Assembly (NCBI GenBank): GCA_031267645.1
Contig: JAIRYW010000075.1
Coordinates: 62,001 to 126,000 of the forward strand
DNA: 64,000 bases
Source of the DNA: Propionibacteriaceae bacterium
Lineage (GTDB): Bacteria > Actinomycetota > Actinomycetes > Propionibacteriales > Propionibacteriaceae
Direction: 5' to 3'
Within the stretch, counting starts at the first letter, position 1; each line of letters begins with the position of its first letter. Below are positions 1 to 7,635 of this stretch, one piece after another. A program made the translations under genes and the position numbers. The notes beneath the pieces are model-generated. The model searched no databases and had not been told where the DNA came from. It saw only the letters and a program-made list of their open reading frames with translations.

Positions 1-44
1 CCATCGTGGCCCATCTGTCGCGCCAGGGGCGGATCCCGGCCTGA
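1..44 (+). CDS. 3' end of an unidentified gene
   Basis: A reading frame open from the window edge encodes about 13 residues, ending in GRIPA, and stops with TGA at 42-44. It lies 48 bases before the next gene on the same strand, so it could be the upstream member of that operon. Too little is present to name a family, and a chance open frame is possible at this length. Confidence 0.3.
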   Translation, partial: IVAHLSRQGRIPA

Positions 45-92
45 TTGGGTGCGCCCGGGCCCGGTCGGCGGCGGTCCAGCGAAAGGAATGAC

Positions 93-1178
93 ATGACCAA
101 GATCTTGGTGTTAGGCGGCAGCGGCGTCTCCGGCCGGGCTGTCCTGCGGGCCCTCGGACGGACGCTGCCCGAGGCCGACCTGTCCTACACCGCCCGTCGG
201 CCCGACCCTCGGATCGAGGCCGCCTACGTCCATTTCGACAGCGCCGACCGGCCCGATCTGAGCCGGCGGACCCTGGCCGGCTTCGACCTGGCCCTGATCT
301 GCGTCGGCCCCTTCGAGCACACCCTGGCCTCGGTCCACCGGCTCTGCCTGGAGGCCGGCTTGGACTGTCTCGACATCAACGACTCGATCGACGCTCGACG
401 CGCCATCGTGGCCCTGGGCCCGGCCGCCGAGCGGGCCGGACGGACCGTCTTGACCGGCTGTGGGCTGTGCCCGGGCCTCAGCAGCTTGCTGCTGTGTGCC
501 GTGGCCGACCGGGACCAGGTGGTCGGCCTGCGCAGCCAGTTGCTGATCGGGGCCAAGCAGGAGCCCGGGGCGGCCTCCCTGCGCTCGATGTTCGCCACCT
601 TGGGCCAACCCCACCGCGTCCTGCGGCAAGGCCAGGAGACCACCCGGCCCAGCCTGGTCGAGCGGTCCGACCCGGCCGCCGCCACCGGGCCGGCGCCGTA
701 TCTGATCGGCTACGAATGCCCCGACCTGGACCGGGCGCCGACCATCTTCCCCGGCTTGAGCGACTACGACTACCGCGTCTGCTTCGCCCAACTGTCGGCC
801 GACCAGGTTGAGGGCCTGGCCCGGGCCAAACTGCTGCGTCGGCCCAGGCTGGGGGCCGGTCTGGCCCGTTTCGCCGCCCGGGTCGGTCGGCGTCGGGTCG
901 AGCGCACCGGGGCGGTGGCCCAAGAGGCCGTCTTGACCATCGAACTGACCGACGCGGACGGCCGGACCCGGACCGTCGGCGCCAGCGGCGGCTCCTCCTA
1001 CGCTCTGACCGCCGTCGTCGCCGCCACCGTCTGCGCCGCCCAGGTCGGCGGTGATTTGGTGCCGGGCCCCGGCGTCTTCGAACTGGTCGACCGGCCCGAG
1101 TCCCATCCGGCCCTGCTGGCCGCCTTAGCCGACCACGGCGTCCGGTGGGAGTTCGGGCCCGACGGCGGCTCGGCTTAA
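93..1178 (+). CDS. Saccharopine dehydrogenase-like NAD(P)-binding oxidoreductase
   Basis: A 361-residue protein opening with a Rossmann motif (VLGGSGVSGRAV, residues 5-16). This is the N-terminal nucleotide-binding fold of the saccharopine dehydrogenase / trans-acting reductase family. The ATG at 93 is chosen over an upstream start at 45 because AAAGGA sits just before it and the fold begins at once. The substrate is unknown. Family members reduce imines or thioesters, or make opines, and some act in siderophore or opine-metallophore pathways. The last 54 bases overlap the convergent methyltransferase gene. The neighbouring iron-box-controlled ECF operon makes a role in metallophore modification plausible, but this is inference. 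No iron box is visible in front of this gene within the window. Confidence 0.75.
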   Translation: MTKILVLGGSGVSGRAVLRALGRTLPEADLSYTARRPDPRIEAAYVHFDSADRPDLSRRTLAGFDLALICVGPFEHTLASVHRLCLEAGLDCLDINDSIDARRAIVALGPAAERAGRTVLTGCGLCPGLSSLLLCAVADRDQVVGLRSQLLIGAKQEPGAASLRSMFATLGQPHRVLRQGQETTRPSLVERSDPAAATGPAPYLIGYECPDLDRAPTIFPGLSDYDYRVCFAQLSADQVEGLARAKLLRRPRLGAGLARFAARVGRRRVERTGAVAQEAVLTIELTDADGRTRTVGASGGSSYALTAVVAATVCAAQVGGDLVPGPGVFELVDRPESHPALLAALADHGVRWEFGPDGGSA

Positions 1179-1949
1179 CACCGCCAGCAAGACCAGGCCG
1201 GCTTGGCGCTCGGCCGTGACCGTGAGGCCGGCTCCGGCCACCAGATCGTCGAACTCGGGGCGGGGGAAGACCCGGTGGCCGAATTTGCCCAGGACCTGGC
1301 TGTCGACGCGGGCGTTGATGGCCGGGTTCTCCCGGAAGGTCTGGCACAGGACCAGCCCGTCCGCGGTCAGGCTGGCCGCCACCTGGGCCAGGACAGCGGC
1401 CGGGTCGTCCATCTGATGCAGGCAGCCGCAGATCCAGATCTCGGCCGCCGGGCCGGGCAGGTGACGGGTCAGCTCCTTGGCGTCGGCCACCGCGAAGTCG
1501 AGTGCGGCGGAGCTGGGTCCGGCCGCCTGGGCCAGGCGGCGGGCTTGTTCGACGGCCGGGGCGGACCGGTCCAGGCCGAGCACTCGGTCGCCCCGGTGGG
1601 CCGGGTCTTGGGCCAGCCGGCGGGCGAACCAGCCGGTGCCGCAACCGAGGTCGACCAAGAGCCGGCCGCCGGCGGGAGAACCGTCCTGGGACGGGACGTC
1701 CTTCGGATGGACGTCAACCGGAGGGAGCTCCGGCGGCCCGTCCTCAGTTCCGCGGCGGTCGGGTCGGTCGGCTTCGGCCGGGCTCGGGCTGGGGGTGGCC
1801 TGGGCCGCCAGCTGGCGCAGGCGGTCGTGGATCGACTGGTAGTCGGTCTTCTCTTGGGCGAAGCCGGACAGGAAGCGGCTGTGGACGTGCCGTTCGTAGA
1901 GGCGCAAGAAGAGACGGGATTGGAAGACGCGGTGCGACAGGGAGGCCAT
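1125..1949 (-). CDS. Class I SAM-dependent methyltransferase
   Basis: A 274-residue cytosolic enzyme with motif I LLVDLGCGTGWFARRLA near residue 95, an acidic motif II (VLGLDRSAPAV), a motif III-like stretch (DFAVADAKEL), and a later QMDDPAAVLAQ segment. This is the normal order for a small-molecule methyltransferase of the UbiE/Methyltransf_11 type. AGAAAGGA precedes the ATG. It starts 54 bases after the fused ECF transporter gene on the same strand, so it is probably the third gene of the iron-controlled operon. Its 3' end overlaps the opposing oxidoreductase gene by 54 bases. The N-terminal 75 residues include a Pro/Ser/Asp-rich stretch between the start helix and the SAM fold. The acceptor substrate is unknown; a siderophore or metallophore is a guess from context. 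Confidence 0.8.
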   Translation of the reverse strand: MASLSHRVFQSRLFLRLYERHVHSRFLSGFAQEKTDYQSIHDRLRQLAAQATPSPSPAEADRPDRRGTEDGPPELPPVDVHPKDVPSQDGSPAGGRLLVDLGCGTGWFARRLAQDPAHRGDRVLGLDRSAPAVEQARRLAQAAGPSSAALDFAVADAKELTRHLPGPAAEIWICGCLHQMDDPAAVLAQVAASLTADGLVLCQTFRENPAINARVDSQVLGKFGHRVFPRPEFDDLVAGAGLTVTAERQAGLVLLAVLSRAAVGPELPPDAVVG

Positions 1950-2003
1950 GGTGGGTCCTTTCTGATGGTCGCTGATCGACGGTCGATGCCTGGCCTGGAT
2001 CCC

Positions 2004-5000
2004 TCAGCCGCCTCCGAAAGGCAGACAGGCCACCCCGGCGGCCAGTCCGGTCAACCCGACGGCGGCGCTGTCGGCCAGCCGCCAGCGGTAGGGACGCTCG
2101 AGGGTGCGGGTGGGGTAGGCCCCGAAAGCCCGCGCCGTCATGGCCCACGCCATCCGTTGCGAGAAGCGGATGGCCTGGGCCAGCAGAGGCAGGCTGACCG
2201 CCCAGGGCCCGCTCAAGGCCAATCCGATCCGACCCAGCGGACCGGCCGGGGCGCGCCGGCGGAGGCTTTGGGCGGTTCGGATCAGGTGGCGCTGCTGGTT
2301 CAGGTAGACGAACAAGGTCAGGCTGGACAGGGCGGCGAAACCCGGACGGTAGGGCAGCTTGAAGTGGGTCACGACGGCCTCGACCCAAGCCCGCGGACCG
2401 CTCAGCTGGCCCGCCACCATGGCGCTGGTGAAGACGACCGCGATCCGCAGGCCGTGGCGGGCGGCCGGGCCGATGGCCTGGGTCCAGTCGGTCGGGGCCC
2501 CGGAGCTGGGGCCGTAGAAGTGGCCGCGCAGGGAGATCAGCCCGAACAAGGCGGCGCAGGCTGTCACCAACAGGAGACGGCCGGGCACCAGGCTGGGCCG
2601 GCTGGACGAGGCCAACAGGGCCAAGGCGCTGAGGCCGAACAGCCCGATCAGGCCCGGCAGGCTGGGAGCCAGCAGGGCCGCCAGCACGAAGGCCAGCAGC
2701 CCGATCAGGCCCACGCCGGGGTCCAAGCCAGCGAAGAAGCTGGGCCGGGTCGGTGGGGCCGGGGAGATGGTGGCGGACCCCGCGGCCGGCTGGGTGGGCC
2801 GGGTCGGTTCGGAGATGGTTCGGGGGGATGGTTGGGTGGGACTGGATGACTCCGGGACGGGTCGGCCGGTCGACTGAGTGGGGTGGGATAGTTCTGAAAT
2901 GGTCTCCGCAGCCGGTCGAGTGGGGTGGACGGCTGGCGGGGCGGTCTCTACGAGTGGCTGGGTGGGGCTGGACGGCTTCGGTGCGGTCCGCTCGGCCGGT
3001 GGTCGGGTCAGGGCGACCAAGTGGGCCGGCGGCGGCCTCAGGCCGGCTCGTCGGAACAGCTCCGGTTGGGCCAGGATGGCCCGGGTCGGACCGCTGGCCA
3101 AGACCCGGCCCTGGGCCAAGACGGTGACCTGGTCGGTCCGCTCGGCCACCAGTTCCAAATCATGGGTGGCCAGCAGGACGCCGGCCCCGTGGGCGGCGTA
3201 CCGCCGCAAGGAGGCGGCCAATTCGGCTCGGCCGGCCCGGTCTTGGCCCGCCGTCGGTTCGTCCAAGACCAGCAGGGGGCGGTTGGCGGCCAGGGCCAAG
3301 GCCAAGCTGAGCTGGCGTTTCTGACCGCCGGACAAGAGGAAGGGGCTGACCGATCGGCTCTCGGTCAGACCGTAGGCGGCCAGCAGGTCGCGCCGTTGGG
3401 TCGGATCGAGCGGCCCAGACTCGGAACCGCCGGCCCAAGCGGATTCGAACTCGGCCGCCAGGGTGGTTTTGGTGAACTGGTTCTCCGGGTTCTGGCAGCA
3501 CAGCCCGACCGAGTCCCGCCGTCGGGCCGGCTGGCCGTCGGCCCGCCAGAACTGGACCCGGCCGGACCGGGGGCGGACCGCCCCGGTCACAGTCGACAAC
3601 AAGGTGGTCTTACCGGCGCCGTTGGCCCCGACCAGGGCGTGGACCGAACCGGCCCGCAGTTCCAGGTCGGCCGCGCTCAGACGGGGTCGGTCGGGCGATC
3701 CGACGCTGACTCGGTCCAGCCACAAGAGCAGAGCTCCGGGGCCCGGCTCGGCGGCGGCTGCGGTCTGGTCGGGGGCGAGGGGATCCGGTCCGAGGCGGTC
3801 GTGCGGACGGTCGGGTTCCAGAGGGGCGTGCGGCCGGTCGGGTTCCAAGGGGTCGGTTTCGTGGAGGTCGTGCGGCCGGTCGGCTTCGAGGGGGGTGTCG
3901 GTCTGGTCGGCTTCGAGGGGGGCGTCGACCTGGTCGGGTTCCAGGGGGTCGGACGCGAGGGGGTCGGTTTCGTGGTGATGGTACGGCTGGGCGGGTCCGA
4001 GGAGGCTCTCGAGCTGGCCCGGTTCGAGCCGGGCGTCCAGCTGCTCGGCGGACAGCGGACGGCCGACGGCGTGGCCGGCCTGGGTCAGCCGGCGGGCCAG
4101 GCGGACGAACAGAGGCAGATCGATCCAGTCGGCCAGGGCGGCGGCCTGGTCGCCGTACAACAGCTCCAGCGGGGATCCGTCGCCGGCCAGGCGGCCCTGG
4201 CGGTCGAGCACGACCAGCCGGTCGGTCGAGCCGAGGACGGCGTCCAAGCGAGTCTCGACGCAGACCACGGCCTGGCCCCGGTCGGCCAGCTGGCGCAAGA
4301 GGGCGTAGACCGAGCGCCGGCCGACCGGGTCGATGTTGGCGGTGGGCTGGTCCAGAACCAAAACCGGGGCGCCGCTGGCCACGCCGCAGGCCAGGGCCAG
4401 CCGCTGGCGCTGTCCGCCCGACAGCGTCCAGGGGTCGCGTCGGGCCAATTCGGCCAGACCGCAGACGGCCAGGGCGTGGGCGGTCCGACTGCGGATCAGT
4501 TCGACCGGCTGGCACAGGTTCTCCAGGGTGTAGGCCACCTCCTGCTCGACCGACCCGGTCAGGACCTGGGCGTCCGGGTCCTGACCCACCAGGGCCACCG
4601 TGCCGACCACCAGAGCCAGCCCGGCGTCCGCCAATTCGACTTGGGCGATGGTGACTGAGCCCTGGTAGACCGCTTCGACGGCATGGGGGATCAGGCCGGC
4701 CATCAGCGCCGCCAGGCTGCTCTTGCCGCAGCCGCTCGGTCCGGTCACGACTGTCAACTGGCCGGGCGCGGGCGTCAGACTGAGCCGCTGCGGAGCCCAG
4801 GTCGAAGAGCCGAGATGACGGACGGAGACGCCCTCCAATCGGAGCGGCGGATCGGTCGGCGCTCCAGCGGTTCGACCATCGGCCGGCGGTCCGGCGGTTC
4901 GACTATCGGGCGGCAGAACGGTCTGGCCATCGAGTGGTTGGGCGGTTTGGCCACCAGGCCGTCCAGCGGTTTTGCCATCGGGTGGTCCAGGGGTCTGGCT

Positions 5001-5114
5001 ATCGGGTGGTCCGGCGGTTCGGCCACCGGGCGGCACAACGCTCTGGCCGTCGGGCGTCCGGGCGGCCTGATCCGGGGGCGGGGCGGTCGAGTCGAGGACG
5101 GCCGATCGCTTCAC
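2004..5114 (-). CDS. Fused ECF transporter: ATPase-ATPase-T permease (A-A'-T)
   Basis: About 1036 residues. It begins with GTG overlapping the S-component stop (GTGA), a sign of translational coupling. The order is: Pro/Gly repeat leader (about 1-85); first CbiO-type ATPase with Walker A GPSGCGKSS (about 123) and signature LSGGQRQR (about 228); acidic repeat linker built on PLEPD/PLEAD units (about 375-465); second ATPase with GANGAGKTT (about 493) and LSGGQKRQ (about 590); Pro/Thr repeat linker (about 700-785); and an EcfT-like membrane domain with several hydrophobic segments to the C terminus. ECF importers normally encode these three parts separately. With the S component upstream this is a complete importer in two polypeptides. 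The iron box upstream and the IrtAB-like pair nearby suggest a metal, siderophore or haem-like ligand, similar in layout to the mycobacterial mptABCDEF locus as I recall it. Confidence 0.88.
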   Translation of the reverse strand: MKRSAVLDSTAPPPDQAARTPDGQSVVPPGGRTAGPPDSQTPGPPDGKTAGRPGGQTAQPLDGQTVLPPDSRTAGPPADGRTAGAPTDPPLRLEGVSVRHLGSSTWAPQRLSLTPAPGQLTVVTGPSGCGKSSLAALMAGLIPHAVEAVYQGSVTIAQVELADAGLALVVGTVALVGQDPDAQVLTGSVEQEVAYTLENLCQPVELIRSRTAHALAVCGLAELARRDPWTLSGGQRQRLALACGVASGAPVLVLDQPTANIDPVGRRSVYALLRQLADRGQAVVCVETRLDAVLGSTDRLVVLDRQGRLAGDGSPLELLYGDQAAALADWIDLPLFVRLARRLTQAGHAVGRPLSAEQLDARLEPGQLESLLGPAQPYHHHETDPLASDPLEPDQVDAPLEADQTDTPLEADRPHDLHETDPLEPDRPHAPLEPDRPHDRLGPDPLAPDQTAAAAEPGPGALLLWLDRVSVGSPDRPRLSAADLELRAGSVHALVGANGAGKTTLLSTVTGAVRPRSGRVQFWRADGQPARRRDSVGLCCQNPENQFTKTTLAAEFESAWAGGSESGPLDPTQRRDLLAAYGLTESRSVSPFLLSGGQKRQLSLALALAANRPLLVLDEPTAGQDRAGRAELAASLRRYAAHGAGVLLATHDLELVAERTDQVTVLAQGRVLASGPTRAILAQPELFRRAGLRPPPAHLVALTRPPAERTAPKPSSPTQPLVETAPPAVHPTRPAAETISELSHPTQSTGRPVPESSSPTQPSPRTISEPTRPTQPAAGSATISPAPPTRPSFFAGLDPGVGLIGLLAFVLAALLAPSLPGLIGLFGLSALALLASSSRPSLVPGRLLLVTACAALFGLISLRGHFYGPSSGAPTDWTQAIGPAARHGLRIAVVFTSAMVAGQLSGPRAWVEAVVTHFKLPYRPGFAALSSLTLFVYLNQQRHLIRTAQSLRRRAPAGPLGRIGLALSGPWAVSLPLLAQAIRFSQRMAWAMTARAFGAYPTRTLERPYRWRLADSAAVGLTGLAAGVACLPFGGG

Positions 5115-5743
5115 GGGGTCTCCGTCGGCCCAGTCCCTTGGCCCAGCCCGGCTCGACGCAAGGCCCGGGCTAAGCGGAGGGCGGGGATCAGACAGATCCA
5201 ACAAGAGGCCACCCCCACCGCCACGGTCAGGGCGACCAGCCCGGCGGGGGCGTGGGCCACCCCCAGGGCCCGGGTCGAGAAGTAGCCCATGAAGGCCCCC
5301 AACAACCCGGCCGCCAAGGCGTACAACCACCAGTCCCAGCGGCGGTAACGGGTCAGCAGGAAGGGGGCTTCGAGCAAGGCCCCTTCGAGCGCCAGGGCGG
5401 CGATGGCGCTGGGGCCGAAGGGAGTGGTCAAGGCGCTGACCACACCGATGGTCAGACAGGCCAGCATGGTCACCCCGGGCCGCTGGAGGAAGATCAGGGG
5501 GAACAGGCAAGGCAGCATCCAGATTCCCAGCGTCGCCGCCACCAGGGCCACATTGGCCAGGCCGGCGGCCAGTTGGAGATAGGTCAGGGGCACCACCAGG
5601 ACCGACCCGGCCACGCCGATGGCGGCGGCCGTCATCAGAGTCGAGGTGGTCAATCCCCGGCCGGTCGCCCGATTCGAGCCTCGGACCGGCTGGTCCGCCT
5701 GCGGGGGCCGCTCGATTCCCGCCTCCGGTCGCTTCGACTCCAT
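5111..5743 (-). CDS. ECF transporter S (substrate-binding) component, MptD-like
   Basis: A 210-residue membrane protein with about six hydrophobic segments after a polar 30-residue N terminus. Examples are TAAAIGVAGSVLVVPLTYLQ and the helices around LIFLQRPGVTMLACLTIGVV. The size and pattern fit ECF S components, which set ligand specificity for a shared or dedicated A-A-T module. AGGAGAG precedes the ATG at good spacing. It is the first gene of the operon, and the IdeR box lies 65 bases upstream. The ligand cannot be read from sequence. Iron control argues for an iron-related ligand rather than a vitamin, although YkoE-type thiamine S components look superficially similar. Confidence 0.8.
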   Translation of the reverse strand: MESKRPEAGIERPPQADQPVRGSNRATGRGLTTSTLMTAAAIGVAGSVLVVPLTYLQLAAGLANVALVAATLGIWMLPCLFPLIFLQRPGVTMLACLTIGVVSALTTPFGPSAIAALALEGALLEAPFLLTRYRRWDWWLYALAAGLLGAFMGYFSTRALGVAHAPAGLVALTVAVGVASCWICLIPALRLARALRRAGLGQGTGPTETP

Positions 5744-5807
5744 CGCCTCTCCTAGACCCGACCGGGTCGCTGGCCGTCAAGGGGCCGGACCCGATTTCCA
5801 TACATCC

Positions 5808-5826
5808 TTAGGTTAGGCTAACCTAA
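5808..5826. promoter_or_regulatory. IdeR/DtxR iron box upstream of the ECF operon
   Basis: TTAGGTTAGGCTAACCTAA is a perfect 9-1-9 palindrome matching the known IdeR/DtxR operator. It lies 65 bases before the S-component ATG, where a repressor would block the leftward promoter. The next rightward gene start is far away, so control of the ECF operon is the simple reading. Confidence 0.9.
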
Positions 5827-6033
5827 CCGTCAGGACCAGGAAACGCCAGCTCGGTCGAGAGAGGGCCGTCGTCGTCCCTGGTCCGACAGGCGGCCTCGGG
5901 GGCGCGTCCGATTGCTCCGGTCACGTGCCCCCGGCCCGCCCCTCTGTCAGGTCCCCCCCGTCCGCTGTCGCGTTGGCTGAGACCGTTCCGAATCAGACCG
6001 CGTCCACCGGCGCGCCGCCGGCCGAGCGGTCAC

Positions 6034-6136
6034 CAGACGGCTTCGAGCGGCTCCGAGACGGCTGCGGGCAGCTCCGAGAGATACAGGTGGCGCCGAGCCG
6101 GTGCGGAGCGGCTCCGAGACGGATGCGAGCGGCTAG
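6034..6136. repeat. 21-bp degenerate tandem repeat array
   Basis: Five head-to-tail units of 21, 21, 19, 21 and 21 bases, each opening with GAGACGG or a variant and mostly ending GGCTCC. The array fills most of the otherwise empty 315-base gap between the IdeR box and the 3' end of the flavoprotein gene. No gene or clear terminator is seen in the rest of that gap. Confidence 0.6.
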
Positions 6137-6141
6137 GGCGG

Positions 6142-7635
6142 CTACGAGACGGCGGGCCCCGCCGGGGCCGGGAAGTCACGCGCCACCAGACCGGCGGTGT
6201 TGTAGGCCGCCACGGCGTCCAGCTCCAAGGTCGAGGCGGCCGACTCGAAGCCATTGACGTAATACAACCCCTGCGCCAACTTGAAAGGCGGCGGTTCGAC
6301 GGCCGGCCGTAGCACCGGGTAGGCGCCGCGCCAGTGGAAGCGGCCGATCTCGGCCACCTGGTCGAAGACGCGCCGAACCTCCTGGTCGTCCAAAGGCTGG
6401 TCGACGGTGAAGAACTTGTAGATGCGGCACTGGTGGAGCGGCGAGAAGCCGGTCACGCCCAGGGAGCAGAAACGGGCTTCGGGGGTGTCGGCCACGAAGA
6501 CCATGCTGGGCAGGCCGGACTCCGGCGGCAGACCGAAATAATCCCGTGACGGCTGGCCGGCCACCAAGGTGACGTGGACCGATTGGTAGTCGCGGGCGGC
6601 GTACGGCGCAGGCCGCCCGTCCACTGTCAGAGCGATGTCCGACAGCTCCAAGGGAGTGGCCAGGACGACGGCGTCGAAGACCTCCTCGGCTCCGCCGGCC
6701 GTGGTCAGCCGAACCGCTCCGGAGCCGGCCTCGACGCGGTCGACCGCCGTGCCCAGGCGCAGGTCGACGCCCAACTTGGCCAAGGCCTTGGCGAACAAGG
6801 TCTGATTGCCCTCGGCCAAGGCGTAGAGGGAGCCGCCGGCCAAACCGGCTCCGGCCAGGCCGACCTCGCCGGCCAGGGCGTTGAGGCCGGACCCTTGGGT
6901 GTACATATTGCGGGTGATGCCGGCCAGGACCTCGGCCACGAAATCGTCCCGCGCCCCCTCTTCGCGCAGGGCCTGGGCCAAAGAGCGCTCCTGATAGTGG
7001 CGCAGACCCAGCCGGTCCAGCAACTGGCCGGTGCTGTCGAAGACCTCGCCGTCCAGCTGGAGGCGGTAGATCCGATGCCAAGCCCGGGCCAGCTTGCGGG
7101 TGGCCAAGGTCACCCGGAGGGCGGATTTGATCCCGTAGGAGCGCAGCACGCCGAGGCCGAGCGAGGCCATGGCGGCCTTGGTGGTCAGGGTCAGGCGTTG
7201 GCCGTTCCAGAAGCCGAAGATCTCGTCGTCGCCGTCCAGCTGGACGCCGCCGCGGCCCGGCTCGAGTCCGGTCAATTCGAGCAGGGCCTTGATCCACAGG
7301 CCGGTCGAATGCAAGACCGTGGCGCCGACTTCGACCGTGGTGCCGGCGAAGTCGATCTGGTGGGCCCGTCCGCCGGCCACTGGCTCCCGCTCGTAGACGG
7401 TGATGGAGGCGGTCGGACCGTAGACCTGGCGCAGGCGGTAGGCGGCCATGGTCCCAGCCGCACCGGAGCCGACCACGGCGCAGCGTGGCGGGGCGCCGAG
7501 GTGCGGGACGGAGTCGGCCGGACCGGCAGGACGGGCCGGGCTGGTCGGACTGGCTGGGCTAGCCGGGCTGGTCGGACTGGTGGGGCTGGTCGGACTGGTG
7601 GGGCTGGCCGAGCTGACGGGGCTGGAAACGGTCAT
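6142..7635 (-). CDS. FAD-dependent oxidoreductase, prenylcysteine oxidase / amine oxidase-like
   Basis: A 497-residue flavoprotein. After a Ser-Pro-Thr repeat leader (about residues 8-40) comes the dinucleotide motif CAVVGSGAAGTMAAYRL (about 50-66) followed by YEREPVAGGRA, typical of the phytoene-desaturase/amine-oxidase superfamily. The segment with SGLNALAGEVGLAGAG followed by a Glu-Gly-Asn turn resembles the prenylcysteine oxidase (lyase) signature around its GAVSLAG and EGGN elements. The ATG at 7635 overlaps the MFS stop (ATGA), so the two are coupled. The upstream part of the same frame lies over the MFS gene and is not coding. The stop is TAG, the only clear TAG terminator among the intact genes here. 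The substrate is unknown; a lipid, prenyl or tetrapyrrole compound is possible. Confidence 0.75.
   Translation of the reverse strand: MTVSSPVSSASPTSPTSPTSPTSPASPASPTSPARPAGPADSVPHLGAPPRCAVVGSGAAGTMAAYRLRQVYGPTASITVYEREPVAGGRAHQIDFAGTTVEVGATVLHSTGLWIKALLELTGLEPGRGGVQLDGDDEIFGFWNGQRLTLTTKAAMASLGLGVLRSYGIKSALRVTLATRKLARAWHRIYRLQLDGEVFDSTGQLLDRLGLRHYQERSLAQALREEGARDDFVAEVLAGITRNMYTQGSGLNALAGEVGLAGAGLAGGSLYALAEGNQTLFAKALAKLGVDLRLGTAVDRVEAGSGAVRLTTAGGAEEVFDAVVLATPLELSDIALTVDGRPAPYAARDYQSVHVTLVAGQPSRDYFGLPPESGLPSMVFVADTPEARFCSLGVTGFSPLHQCRIYKFFTVDQPLDDQEVRRVFDQVAEIGRFHWRGAYPVLRPAVEPPPFKLAQGLYYVNGFESAASTLELDAVAAYNTAGLVARDFPAPAGPAVS

Noticed and set aside
478-5801. Long open frames opposite or shifted to the oxidoreductase, methyltransferase and ECF genes, including a 548-codon rightward frame
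   Set aside because: They are rich in Arg/Gly/Pro, lack known motifs and ribosome sites, and lie wholly over well-supported genes; high GC content makes such frames common.
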